Translations under genes and position numbers: made by a program | The notes under the pieces: generated by a model | Databases searched by the model: none | Told to the model about the DNA's origin: nothing | What the model saw: the letters and a program-made list of their open reading frames with translations, nothing else | Shown here: positions 54,601 through 62,239 of the stretch, one piece after another | Layout: each line of letters begins with the position of its first letter | How positions within the stretch are numbered: the stretch's first letter is position 1 | Assembly (NCBI RefSeq): GCF_003336805.1 | Contig: NZ_QFWJ01000007.1 | Coordinates: 62,001-126,000, forward strand | Length of the DNA: 64,000 nt | Source: Marinospirillum perlucidum | GTDB lineage: Bacteria > Pseudomonadota > Gammaproteobacteria > Pseudomonadales > Halomonadaceae | Direction: 5' to 3'

Positions 54601-54741
54601 GACGCTGATTTCAGGGCGATCCACCTCGGGGTACTGGCGCAGAGGTAATTGTTGCCAGGCCATAAAGCCGAAAATCAGCAGCAAAAAACTGATCACCAGG
54701 GCAAAGACCGGGCGTCTTAGGGCTGTTTCGGAAAGCTTCAC
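51616..54741 (-). CDS. RND efflux pump inner-membrane transporter
   Basis: A proton-driven tripartite efflux transporter of the AcrB/MexB superfamily with 1041 residues and 12 predicted transmembrane helices. TM1 starts ALRRPVFALVISFLLLIFG. TM4 carries the proton-relay Asp pair in GLVVDDALVVLENIHRHLD (about 397-402), and the TM10 lysine is in LIGLVAKNGILIVEFANQ (about 917). Two large periplasmic loops are present. The sequence resembles the multidrug (HAE1) type found in marine gammaproteobacteria. It overlaps the membrane fusion gene in ATGA. No outer-membrane partner gene is in the operon, so TolC or similar must be encoded elsewhere. Confidence 0.94.
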   Translation of the reverse strand: MKLSETALRRPVFALVISFLLLIFGFMAWQQLPLRQYPEVDRPEISVMTYMDGASPEVIELQLTNPLEDQLSGIEGIEYIDSNSARGVSRIEITFADNRDLDQAANDVREALSRVSRELPDAAGTPQVRKRGAGGDALLYILLGSDRMTTLELTGYASRTLQERLSLVSGVSNVRLLGEQKYVMRIELDPAALNARQVTVGQVTQALRQENLQIRAGELEGPQRTLQIHLPRAYNTPEDFRRLVIRQEAEGPIRLGDLARIDTGAEETQQLFRSNGRNVLGLAIEPLSTANPLEVVAAVRAELDKLRPFLPEGMQLNTSYDASLFIKSALEEVYLTLGVALLLVILVIYLFLGSPRATLIPAITVPVALISAFIGLALFGFTLNLMTLMALVLAIGLVVDDALVVLENIHRHLDAGETPLVAAWKGIREVAFAVVATTLVLLATFIPLVFLEGTLGQFFREYALTLAAAVAFSSLIALTLAPVLCSQWLRPHSRQENKRLVHRGLSRLEGGYQQLLLWGLKHRYLAAVLLLIALGITGWGFTQLPRSFAPQEDTGSVFVFVKGQEGASAERMQTAMTEVEAALLPLLEGPNLNNITLRSPGWSTQGDNSGFLILNLHPWEERPDSVFTVLQEIRERVAGIPDVVIFPRVRSALGGGGSGTPVEFVVGGSDYQEVLGWAEQLQAEADANPGLVGTEIDFSQTQPQLIAQLDRERAANLGVSAAALGEMMEVMLGGINLTRFEERGREYDVWLVGQPSQLESPEDLGRLKIMSDRNQLIRLDNLVTFSEQGEAARLPHYNRHRAITLSASLSEDYSLGEALAFLDQKAAELLPEYAVIDYKGESREYRESGTAIEIIFLLALLVVYLVLAAQFESFIHPLVILLTVPLGLAGAILGLAVTGVTLNLYTQLAMIMLIGLVAKNGILIVEFANQLRDQGLGFAEALVEAALRRLRPILMTSLTTLIGSLPLLLASGAGSESRQAIGLVIFSGVALATLLTLIVVPLTYNLLARNTGSPERVSRLLEEQLKQEPHPAGKPINNADN

Positions 54742-55775
54742 TGCGCGGCCTCTTCTGTCTCCTGCGGGACTAAGCGGACACCTTCACGCACCTTGACCAC
54801 CCCCTGATCGACAATCCATTGACCGGCTTCCAGACCGGCTGTGATTTCCAATTGTTCCGAGCGGATCAGGCCCGTCTCCACCGTCTGGCGTCTGGCCAGA
54901 CCTTCATCGTCACGCAGGTAAACGGCCTTTTCATCAGCACTGTAGGTCAGACTACGCGCGGGAATCATCAAGGCCTGGCGAGGCTGGGTGGCCAGGGTGA
55001 GATTAGCCAGCATCCCGGGTCTGAGGCGCTGCTCGGGGTTATTGATGCGGGCACGAACGGCCAGTTGACGGGTTTGTGGATCCAGGCGGGTGGCCACGGA
55101 TATCACCTGCCCTGCAAATTCCTCTTCCGGCCAGGCGGGAACCCGCGCGGTGATCGTTTGGCCGGGGGCAACCTGAGCCAGATGCTTTTCCGCCAGAGCA
55201 AAATCCACCTGCATGGAGCTGAGATCATCCAGGGTGGTGAGTTCCTGGCCGGCATCTATCAGCATGCCGGATGTCCAGTCAAACTGGCCTAGAAAACCGC
55301 TGAAAGGTGCCCGGATCTGATAATCTTCCAGTTGGGTTGCTGCTGCCTGAAAGCGAGCTTTGGCAATGGCCACGGCCGCTATCTGGCTATCCAGTTGATC
55401 CTGTGACAGCGACTGGCTGGCATGCAGGCGTTGGTAGCGTTGCAGCAATCGTTGATCTTCCTGCAGTTGCACCCGCGCCTCTTCATGGTTGGCACGGGCC
55501 AGACGATCATCCAGTTGGATCAGCAGGGCACCTGCTTCAATGAAGTCCCCGGATTGGTGGGTAATGCGAGTGATACGTCCACTGGCTTGACTACGCAGTT
55601 GCTGGGATTGTCCGGCTTCGAGTCCGGCAGTGGCATAGAGCTGTTCACTGATCACCTGGCGGGTCACCTGGGTCAGGGTCACAGAGACTTCGCGGCCACT
55701 CGCCTGAAGTCCCTGGCTGGCGAGCAGCAGGATCAACAAGGCAAGGTATCCGGCGGAAACAGGTTTGCGGTTCAC
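54738..55775 (-). CDS. RND efflux periplasmic adaptor (membrane fusion protein)
   Basis: The 345-residue adaptor has an N-terminal signal sequence (YLALLILLLASQGLQA) without a lipobox cysteine. A biotinyl-lipoyl-like domain is split by an alpha-hairpin (EARVQLQEDQRLLQRYQRLH), with IRAPFSGFLGQFDWTSGMLI, then beta-barrel and membrane-proximal domains. The start is GTG (55775), with AAGGA upstream. It links the RND transporter to an outer-membrane channel. The ribosome-binding site borders the inverted-repeat element at 55786-55932. Confidence 0.92.
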   Translation of the reverse strand: MNRKPVSAGYLALLILLLASQGLQASGREVSVTLTQVTRQVISEQLYATAGLEAGQSQQLRSQASGRITRITHQSGDFIEAGALLIQLDDRLARANHEEARVQLQEDQRLLQRYQRLHASQSLSQDQLDSQIAAVAIAKARFQAAATQLEDYQIRAPFSGFLGQFDWTSGMLIDAGQELTTLDDLSSMQVDFALAEKHLAQVAPGQTITARVPAWPEEEFAGQVISVATRLDPQTRQLAVRARINNPEQRLRPGMLANLTLATQPRQALMIPARSLTYSADEKAVYLRDDEGLARRQTVETGLIRSEQLEITAGLEAGQWIVDQGVVKVREGVRLVPQETEEAAQ

Positions 55776-55785
55776 TTTTTTTTCC

Positions 55786-55932
55786 TTAGGGAGCCTCTGA
55801 TAAACGTAATGAGCGCAGTTTAGACAAGGCGAAATTGAACGAGAAAGCGGAGTTTACAAGTAGTAAATGAGCATTTCGAGGCCAATTTCAACGCAGGATA
55901 AACAAGCGCAATAGTTAATAGAGGTTTCCTTA
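55786..55932. mobile_element. Miniature inverted-repeat (MITE-like) element, about 141 bp
   Basis: The ends are imperfect inverted repeats: GGGAGCCTCTGATAAAC (from 55789) against GGAAACCTCTATTAAC (complement of the right end at 55929). They are flanked by a 3-bp direct repeat TTA (55786-55788 and 55930-55932), or 8-bp TTTCCTTA if the boundary is read differently. The interior is also largely self-complementary (GAAATTG/CAATTTC, GTTTAC/GTAAA, GTTTA/TAAAC), so the whole unit can fold into one long hairpin. There is no coding capacity. It fills the gap between the flavoprotein stop codon and the adaptor ribosome-binding site. TTA target repeats fit an IS5-group-derived MITE, but this is inference. 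Confidence 0.7.
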
Positions 55933-57267
55933 GCGTAGTGTAAATATTTCCTGGTGATAGGCATCACCAGCCAACCCCTGGTGGATAAAATCTCTGCGCA
56001 GCTGTTTGCTGAACTCTGCCGGACCACAATACCAGATACTGGCTGCTTTCCATTCGGGTTGTGCCTGGCGGATTTTTTCCGGTGTTAGGCGATCTTCCTG
56101 TGATGTCCTCGTCAGGTGTAACTGAACACCGGCCGCTTCAGCCTTGGTAACTAATTCCCGCAGAGATTCTGGATCTTCGTCACGGGTGACATAAAAAAGA
56201 TCCACTGCCTGTTGTCGGTTGGGCTGTTTTGCCAGTTGCTGCAGACGTGCAAGAAAAGGAGTAATGCCGATACCTGCAGCGATCCAGATTTGCCGGGATG
56301 CCCGATCTTCAAAATCAAAACAGCCATAGGGGCCTTCCACGGTTACCGGCATGCCTTCATGCAACCAGGCTGGCAGTTGACGCGTCCAGTCACCTCTTTC
56401 CTTGACCCTAAAGGTCAGCTCAGGTTCCCCGGGATTCCAGGCTGAAGCTAGAGTGTAGGGGTGGGCGCCTTCGTTGGTATTCGAGGTAACAAAAGCAAAT
56501 TGTCCGGCTTGGTGGCCCGGCCACTGATCCTGAATCCGGATTGTGGCTTCCAGTACCGCCGTTTCCTGAAAAAGACGCAGCCCGATGATTTCACCTTTAA
56601 ATTGACGTTTGCGCCCGACTCGACCGAAGAGCACCCAGAGAGCACTGAAGCTACCGACCAGGAGCAAGGCAGCCAGCACCCAGCCGATTGGTTGCAGCCA
56701 ATAGTCGGTCTGGGTCAGTATCAGGCTGTGATAGACAAAAACCAGATACAGCCCGGCTAGCAGTTTGTGGGTCTTGCGAAAAAGGCGATAGGGAAACAGC
56801 TGAATCAAGGCCAGCAGTAGCAGAACCGCCAAGGTATAGAAGGCGACTTCGCCCAGTGATTCTGCCAGACCGCGCTGACTATTGAGCCATTCGACCAGAG
56901 GCGCCGGATCGGCTTCCCTGGGCGGGCGGCGCTCAGGTCGCTCCAGCCAGCCCCAACCGACCATCCATTTGCTGCCCAGGGCCCACCACCAGTGGGCCAC
57001 AACCAGAATCAGACCACCAATACCCAGCCATTTATGCAGACGGTACATCTTGTCGAGTCCGCCCAGGGGTTTCTCCACCCAGGCTGGCCGGATCGCCAGA
57101 AACATGCCCAGGGACATCATGCCCATCCCCAGGATGCCGGAATACTGCACGAAAACGTGTCGGAAAGAAAAATAGGTCAAGGGCTGGGGAAGAAATGTAT
57201 CAGCCAGGAGCCACAGACCGGTCAGGGTCACCAGAAAAGCAATAAACGTCCATTGAATTTTCTTCAC
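55930..57267 (-). CDS. Ferric reductase-like transmembrane flavoprotein oxidoreductase
   Basis: A 445-residue membrane protein. The N-terminal half has about six helices of the ferric reductase-like type, with paired His in HKWLGIGGLILVVAHWWW and HKLLAGLYLVFVYHSLIL that can bind haem. The C-terminal half is a ferredoxin-NADP reductase module (FAD region HPYTLAS, NAD region IAAGIGITPFLARLQQLA, and YCGPAEFSKQL). It likely moves electrons from NAD(P)H across the inner membrane. The start is GTG 57267 with AAGGAG seven bases upstream; the TTG at 57300 lies inside an upstream palindrome. Physiological acceptor unknown. Confidence 0.85.
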   Translation of the reverse strand: MKKIQWTFIAFLVTLTGLWLLADTFLPQPLTYFSFRHVFVQYSGILGMGMMSLGMFLAIRPAWVEKPLGGLDKMYRLHKWLGIGGLILVVAHWWWALGSKWMVGWGWLERPERRPPREADPAPLVEWLNSQRGLAESLGEVAFYTLAVLLLLALIQLFPYRLFRKTHKLLAGLYLVFVYHSLILTQTDYWLQPIGWVLAALLLVGSFSALWVLFGRVGRKRQFKGEIIGLRLFQETAVLEATIRIQDQWPGHQAGQFAFVTSNTNEGAHPYTLASAWNPGEPELTFRVKERGDWTRQLPAWLHEGMPVTVEGPYGCFDFEDRASRQIWIAAGIGITPFLARLQQLAKQPNRQQAVDLFYVTRDEDPESLRELVTKAEAAGVQLHLTRTSQEDRLTPEKIRQAQPEWKAASIWYCGPAEFSKQLRRDFIHQGLAGDAYHQEIFTLR

Positions 57268-57293
57268 AGGTCTTCTCCTTGTGGGTTTTTGGA

Positions 57294-57310
57294 CTAACAA
57301 GTCTTGTTAG
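57294..57310. promoter_or_regulatory. Perfect 17-bp operator-like palindrome
   Basis: CTAACAAG-T-CTTGTTAG is an exact dyad with one central base, 27 bp upstream of the flavoprotein start codon and just downstream of a TTGATA -35-like hexamer (57331-57326 on the minus strand). It has no T tail, so it is more like a repressor site (for example TetR type) than a terminator. Confidence 0.5.
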
Positions 57311-57338
57311 CCTAATCCCGACCTGTATCAAAACAATG

Positions 57339-60197
57339 TCAGACCTGTAAGAAGAGTTTTGAGCTGGGCTGGGGGCGACCATGCAGATAGCCCTGAACAC
57401 TGTCACAGCCATGCTGGATCAGGAAGTTCTGTTGCTTGAAGGTTTCCACACCTTCGGCCAGCACCTCGATTTCTAGACTTTTGCCCAGACCGATAATCGC
57501 CAGAATGATGGCTTCATCCTTGGGGTTTTTATCAATATCGCGCACAAAGCTGCGGTCGATTTTCAAGCGATCCAGCGGCATATATTTGAGGCGATCAAAG
57601 GAAGAGTAGCCGGTACCAAAATCATCCAAAGCCAGACGATAGCCAGCCAGGCGCAGGGATTTCAGCTGCTTGAATGCAAAATCCGGGTCCTGGTGCAAAA
57701 GGGTCTCGGTGATTTCCAGTTCCAGGTATTTGCGGCTCAGATCATAGGCATCAACAATGGTATTGAGCTGATCGATAAAGTCCGATTGTAAAAGTTGCTG
57801 CGGCGAAATATTAATCGCCACACAGGGCACCTGGATTCCGTCTTCCAGCCAGAGCGCGATCTGCTGGCAAGCCATGTCAATTACCTGCCAGCCCAGGGGA
57901 ACAATCAATTGGGTCTCTTCGGCCAGGGCAATGAATTGATCCGGTGGAATCAGGCCCTGGGTGGGGTGTTGCCAGCGAACCAGGGCTTCAAAACCGCAAA
58001 GGCTCAGGTCATCAAGACGATGCTGGGGCTGGTAAAAGAGGGTCAGTTGTCGAGTGTTCAGCGCCTGACGCAAATCCTGCTCCAGCTCAAAGTACTGCTG
58101 GGCCAGTTCGGTCTGGCTGGATTGATAGACCTGGTAGCGGTTTTTACCGGTCGCCTTGGCCTGGTGCAGAGCGGTATCCGCATTGCGAATCAGGGTGTTG
58201 GCATCGCGTGAATTGACCGAACTGAACGCAATACCGACGCTGGCAGTAATCTGCAATTGCATGCCCGCAGCCTGAATCGGTTCTGCCGTGATTTTAAGCA
58301 GACGCTCGGCCAGAGCCAAGCTGGAGGTTTTATTCTCCTGCTCGGTCAAGTGGTGCAGCAGAATAAATTCATCGCCGCCCATGCGGTAGAGTTCGGCAGA
58401 ACTGGCAAACTCCTGCATCCAGCGCGCAGCCAGCTCGATTAACAGGCTGTCGCCGGTTAAATGGCCGAGACTGTCATTGATCATCTTGAAGCGATCCAGA
58501 CCGATAAACATCAAAGCCAGACGTGATTGGTCCTGGTGAAAGGAAAGATCCAATTCCTGCTCCAGACGTAGTCGATTGGGCAGGCCGGTCAGGGGATCAT
58601 GTTCCGCCTGAAAGGCCAGATTGCGGGTCTGTTCGCGAACCCGGTAGGCCAGGCTGGTTTCGCGGTTATGCATCCCCAGAATGACAGTGGAAATCAGGGC
58701 ACTTACCAGAACCAGCAGACTTTGGAATTGCAGTAGATTGACGCCCGGATTAAGGGCCTTGTAGGTTTGGCCGCCGGTGACCTCCAAATACCATTCCTGT
58801 TGGGCAAAAGTAAAGCTGAATCCGGATTGATAGAGCGGGGTCAGGCGCTGCTGACTGGATTGATAAAAAGCCTCTTCACTACCGGACTCCCAGATTTTGA
58901 CCTGGACACCGTGCAAATCACTCAGGCGTAAAGCACTTTCAAGCATTTGATTAACCGTAAAGACCCCGACCATAAAACCGGCCAACTGCTTCTGACTGGT
59001 TAATACACTGGAGGAGGTCGATTCGGCATTGAGAAAGACGGGCTGCAAAATCAGTAATCCCGGTTCATCGGGTGCCTGGGTTAGATTCAGTATCTCGGTG
59101 GCCAGGGCGCGACCGGTTTCTCTGGCTTGAAGTACCCAGCGGCGTCGGTCTTCCAGGGAGAGAAGGTTGAACCCCAGTGCCGCCTGATTGCTTTCCAGGG
59201 GCTCGACAAATTGCACGGGAATCAAAGGATCTTCGGGTTGCAGGGATTCGCCATAGACGGCGTAGCTTGGATAATCCAACAATTCACGCGTCAGGGTTTC
59301 GAAATGCTCGCGGTTTTCCTGGTCGATGACCGGATCCCAAGAGTAGGCCCGGACAGAGGCATTACGGGCAAAAATCTCCTGGGTCACCTGGTGGAAATTG
59401 CCTGGTGATAAACCGCGGTTCTGGATGAACAGACTTTCCAGACTACGCAGATCGGCAAGATTTTGCTGGTAGATTCTATTCAGGTTGGCATGAAAGATAT
59501 CCAGATCACGGGAAAAGTTGCTCTGTAATTGCTTGTCGACCTGAAGCAGATAAATGTGATTAGCCGTCAGAATGGAAAAAAGAGCGCCAGCAAAAAGAAG
59601 AATGACCCGGCGATAGAGGCGGGTCGTGGTTTTTTCGTGGCGTGGAGTAAGGATGGCCAGAATCATGGGCGTGACCAGAAGAACACCGAAACTATCCCCG
59701 AGCCACCAGGTTAGCCAGTCCGTTAGCAGACCGGCGCTGCCTTCCTGGGGTGAGAGCCAGTAGACTGCTGGAGCTCCCAGGCAGGCATTGATTAAGGAAA
59801 CACCAAAGCCGACGACGACGATAAATTTGAGAACCTGGTTTTCGCCTTTCAAAGCCAGGGGGTTGCCAACCTTATTGATCACCAGCCAGGTGCCAACTCC
59901 AGCCTGAAGGGTGACCCCCACAGCAACAATAAATGCGGTCAGAAAAAGTTCGGGGGTCAGGGCATCCAGTTGCCAGCCGGTCGGATGCAGAAGATTGAAA
60001 AGCAGACTTCCCAAGCCTGCACCGGGGAGATAGCGGTAGCCCAGCTGGATACCCGCAGCCAAAGCAATACCCGCTGGTATCCAGAACGGAAGTATTTGCG
60101 AGTGGATACCTGAGCCGCTGACACTGATGCCGGCCAGTAAATAGGTCAGTGCCAGAAGCAGAATGCCAGTGGAAAGCTGCAGCGTCCGTTTAGCCAA
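57339..60197 (-). CDS. MASE1-GGDEF-EAL c-di-GMP turnover protein
   Basis: A membrane-bound bifunctional cyclic-di-GMP enzyme. An N-terminal MASE1-type sensor with about eight helices (LPFWIPAGIALAAGIQLGYR, GSLLFNLLHPTGWQLD) is followed by a periplasmic CHASE-like domain (about 240-510). A GGDEF domain follows with intact MGGDEF (about residue 626 counting from 60254), and then an EAL domain with FEALVRW, NISPQQL, EITETLL, DDFGTGYSS, LKIDRSF, EGVET and VQGY all conserved. Both cyclase and phosphodiesterase sites look active. The frame is open to a GTG at 60254, but TTG 60197 has AAGGA nine bases upstream and is preferred. A link to flagellar motility control is possible. Confidence 0.92.
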   Translation of the reverse strand: MAKRTLQLSTGILLLALTYLLAGISVSGSGIHSQILPFWIPAGIALAAGIQLGYRYLPGAGLGSLLFNLLHPTGWQLDALTPELFLTAFIVAVGVTLQAGVGTWLVINKVGNPLALKGENQVLKFIVVVGFGVSLINACLGAPAVYWLSPQEGSAGLLTDWLTWWLGDSFGVLLVTPMILAILTPRHEKTTTRLYRRVILLFAGALFSILTANHIYLLQVDKQLQSNFSRDLDIFHANLNRIYQQNLADLRSLESLFIQNRGLSPGNFHQVTQEIFARNASVRAYSWDPVIDQENREHFETLTRELLDYPSYAVYGESLQPEDPLIPVQFVEPLESNQAALGFNLLSLEDRRRWVLQARETGRALATEILNLTQAPDEPGLLILQPVFLNAESTSSSVLTSQKQLAGFMVGVFTVNQMLESALRLSDLHGVQVKIWESGSEEAFYQSSQQRLTPLYQSGFSFTFAQQEWYLEVTGGQTYKALNPGVNLLQFQSLLVLVSALISTVILGMHNRETSLAYRVREQTRNLAFQAEHDPLTGLPNRLRLEQELDLSFHQDQSRLALMFIGLDRFKMINDSLGHLTGDSLLIELAARWMQEFASSAELYRMGGDEFILLHHLTEQENKTSSLALAERLLKITAEPIQAAGMQLQITASVGIAFSSVNSRDANTLIRNADTALHQAKATGKNRYQVYQSSQTELAQQYFELEQDLRQALNTRQLTLFYQPQHRLDDLSLCGFEALVRWQHPTQGLIPPDQFIALAEETQLIVPLGWQVIDMACQQIALWLEDGIQVPCVAINISPQQLLQSDFIDQLNTIVDAYDLSRKYLELEITETLLHQDPDFAFKQLKSLRLAGYRLALDDFGTGYSSFDRLKYMPLDRLKIDRSFVRDIDKNPKDEAIILAIIGLGKSLEIEVLAEGVETFKQQNFLIQHGCDSVQGYLHGRPQPSSKLFLQV

Positions 60198-60254
60198 GCT
60201 GTTTCTTCCTTTTACCTTCAAAGATACTGGTCTGTAAAAAAATATTTCTGTCAC

Positions 60255-60477
60255 GAGACTAACGGTTTCCGCAGGCGAATTCCAGTGGCTCCTGTTTGGC
60301 CGAGTAAAGATAATTTATAAATCTGCTAGCCGGGAATCTGGGGGCATGCTAAAATAACTGTTCAACTTCCAACATACCCCTTGCCGGTGTGTTCCCTGCA
60401 TCAGGCTGACGTTGCCCTTTCTTGATTGTGTATCGGGCCCGCGCCCGCCTCTGCGTTTATCTGTAACTTAGGTATAA
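60255..60477. other. Long leader region upstream of deaD, no gene seen
   Basis: The 220-bp divergent region between the c-di-GMP gene and deaD contains no ORF of note. A GC-rich hairpin-prone stretch (CGGGCCCGCGCCCG, about 60434-60447) lies shortly before the deaD start. Cold-shock helicase genes often have long structured leaders, which may apply here. No convincing promoter was identified. Confidence 0.35.
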
Positions 60478-62172
60478 TTGATGTCTAATGACGCGCTGCC
60501 CGGTTTTAACGAACTGGGTCTTCCTGATTTTTTGCTGTCTTCCATTGAATACTCCACACCTTCCCCCATTCAGGCACAGACGATTCCTCTGCTGCTGGAA
60601 GGTCATGATCTTCTGGGTCAGGCCCAGACAGGTACCGGAAAAACAGCAGCTTTTGCCTTGCCTCTGCTGGCACGCCTGGAACTGAAGAGCAAACTGCCTC
60701 AGGTTCTGGTTCTGGCTCCCACCCGTGAACTGGCCATGCAGGTGGCCGAATCTGTCGAAAAATACGGTGCCCATCTCAAGGGCGTCAAGGTCGCCAACCT
60801 CTACGGTGGTGCCGAATATCGCGACCAGATGCGCGCACTGCGTTCTGGCGCTCAAATTGTTGTGGGCACACCCGGCCGGGTGATGGACCACATGCGTCGC
60901 GGCAGCCTGGATCTGTCCGAACTCCAGACCCTGGTTCTGGATGAAGCCGATGAAATGCTGCGCATGGGCTTTATCGATGACGTGGAATGGATTCTGGAAC
61001 AGACGCCAGCCGAGCGTCAGGTGGTTCTCTTCTCGGCTACCATGCCGGATGCCATCCGTCGTATTGCCAAGCGTCACCTGAAAGAACCCAAGGAAGTGCG
61101 CATTGCTGCCAAGGCAAGAACTGCCGACACCATCACCCAGCGTGTCTGGATGGCTAATGGTCTGCCCAAGCAGGAAGCCCTGAGCCGTATTCTTGAAGCC
61201 GAGGATGCTGATGGTGTGATTATCTTTACCCGCACCAAGGCAGGCTGTGGTGACCTGGCTGATTTCCTCAATAGCCGTGGTTTCCGCGCTTCTGCCCTGC
61301 ATGGCGATATGGCCCAGGCCCAGCGTGAGCAGGCGGTGGAAAAACTCAAACGCAGCCAGCTGGATATCCTGGTGGCAACCGATGTCGCGGCCCGTGGTCT
61401 GGATGTAGAACGCATTAGCCACGTTATCAACTATGATCCACCCCATGACAGTGAATCCTATGTTCACCGTATTGGTCGTACCGGCCGTGCCGGTCGTAGT
61501 GGTACCGCCATCCTCTTTGTCACGCCGCGTGAAAAGCGTCTGCTGTTCAATCTGGAGCGCAGCACCGGCCAGAAAATCCAGCCCATGGAACTGCCCAAGG
61601 CTGCGGTGATCAATGCCAAGCGTAGTGATCGCTTCAAAGAGCAGGTAGTGCATGCCATGCAGGCCAAGAATCTGGAAGACTTCCAGAAGCTGGTGGGTGA
61701 AATTCATGCCGAAACCGATGCCGATCCCCTGCAGATAGCAGCGGCTCTGGCCAAGATGGTTCAAGGCAACACACCGCTGTGGGTAGAAGACATCAAACCC
61801 CGTCCGATGCGTGAACGCACGCGTCGTGATGAAGGGCCCAAAGGCCGCCGTGGTGGACGTTCACGCGATCCTGAAGCAGGCATGAAGCGTTACCGCATGC
61901 CGATTGGCCGCAATCATGGCGTTAAACCCGCCAATATCGTGGGTGCGATTGCCAATGAAGCCAATATCTCCAGCCGTAATATCGGCCGTATCGATATTCA
62001 GCAGGACTTCAGCACCGTGGATCTGCCCGAAGGCATGCCCAAGGCTGTTTTCCAGGCTTTGTCCCGTGTGCGCGTTTGCGGCGTACCTCTGAACCTGACC
62101 AGTCGTGAAGGTTTTTCAGGCAAGGCCGGCAATGACGATGGCAACCGGGCTATTCGTCGCCGTTCAGCCTGA
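60478..62172 (+). CDS. deaD: DEAD-box ATP-dependent RNA helicase DeaD/CsdA
   Basis: A cold-shock-type RNA helicase involved in ribosome assembly and mRNA turnover. The 564-residue protein has a Q motif, Walker A LGQAQTGTGKTAAFALP, PTRELAMQV, VLDEADEML (DEAD, about residue 155), SATMPD, FTRTKAG, VATDVAARGLDVE and HRIGRTGRAGRSG. A C-terminal DbpA-like RRM (about 475-545, with GVKPANIVGAIANEANISS and VDLPEGMPK) follows, as in DeaD. The ribosome-binding site before the ATG is weak. It is followed by a strong bidirectional terminator. Confidence 0.95.
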   Translation: MMSNDALPGFNELGLPDFLLSSIEYSTPSPIQAQTIPLLLEGHDLLGQAQTGTGKTAAFALPLLARLELKSKLPQVLVLAPTRELAMQVAESVEKYGAHLKGVKVANLYGGAEYRDQMRALRSGAQIVVGTPGRVMDHMRRGSLDLSELQTLVLDEADEMLRMGFIDDVEWILEQTPAERQVVLFSATMPDAIRRIAKRHLKEPKEVRIAAKARTADTITQRVWMANGLPKQEALSRILEAEDADGVIIFTRTKAGCGDLADFLNSRGFRASALHGDMAQAQREQAVEKLKRSQLDILVATDVAARGLDVERISHVINYDPPHDSESYVHRIGRTGRAGRSGTAILFVTPREKRLLFNLERSTGQKIQPMELPKAAVINAKRSDRFKEQVVHAMQAKNLEDFQKLVGEIHAETDADPLQIAAALAKMVQGNTPLWVEDIKPRPMRERTRRDEGPKGRRGGRSRDPEAGMKRYRMPIGRNHGVKPANIVGAIANEANISSRNIGRIDIQQDFSTVDLPEGMPKAVFQALSRVRVCGVPLNLTSREGFSGKAGNDDGNRAIRRRSA

Positions 62173-62188
62173 TCCCTAAGCGCTGAAT

Positions 62189-62224
62189 AAAAAAAGCCCG
62201 GAGCTAACTGCTCCGGGCTTTTTT
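62189..62224. terminator. Bidirectional terminator between deaD and pyrD
   Basis: GCCCGGAGC-TAACT-GCTCCGGGC forms a 9-bp perfect stem flanked by A7 on the left and T6 on the right, so it can terminate both the rightward deaD and the leftward pyrD transcripts. Confidence 0.92.
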
Positions 62225-62239
62225 GTGGCTAGCTGAAAA

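Noticed and set aside
60457-61764. A 435-residue open frame antisense to deaD
   Set aside because: Shadow of a strongly coding gene; the composition reads as reverse-translated helicase and no family motif is visible.
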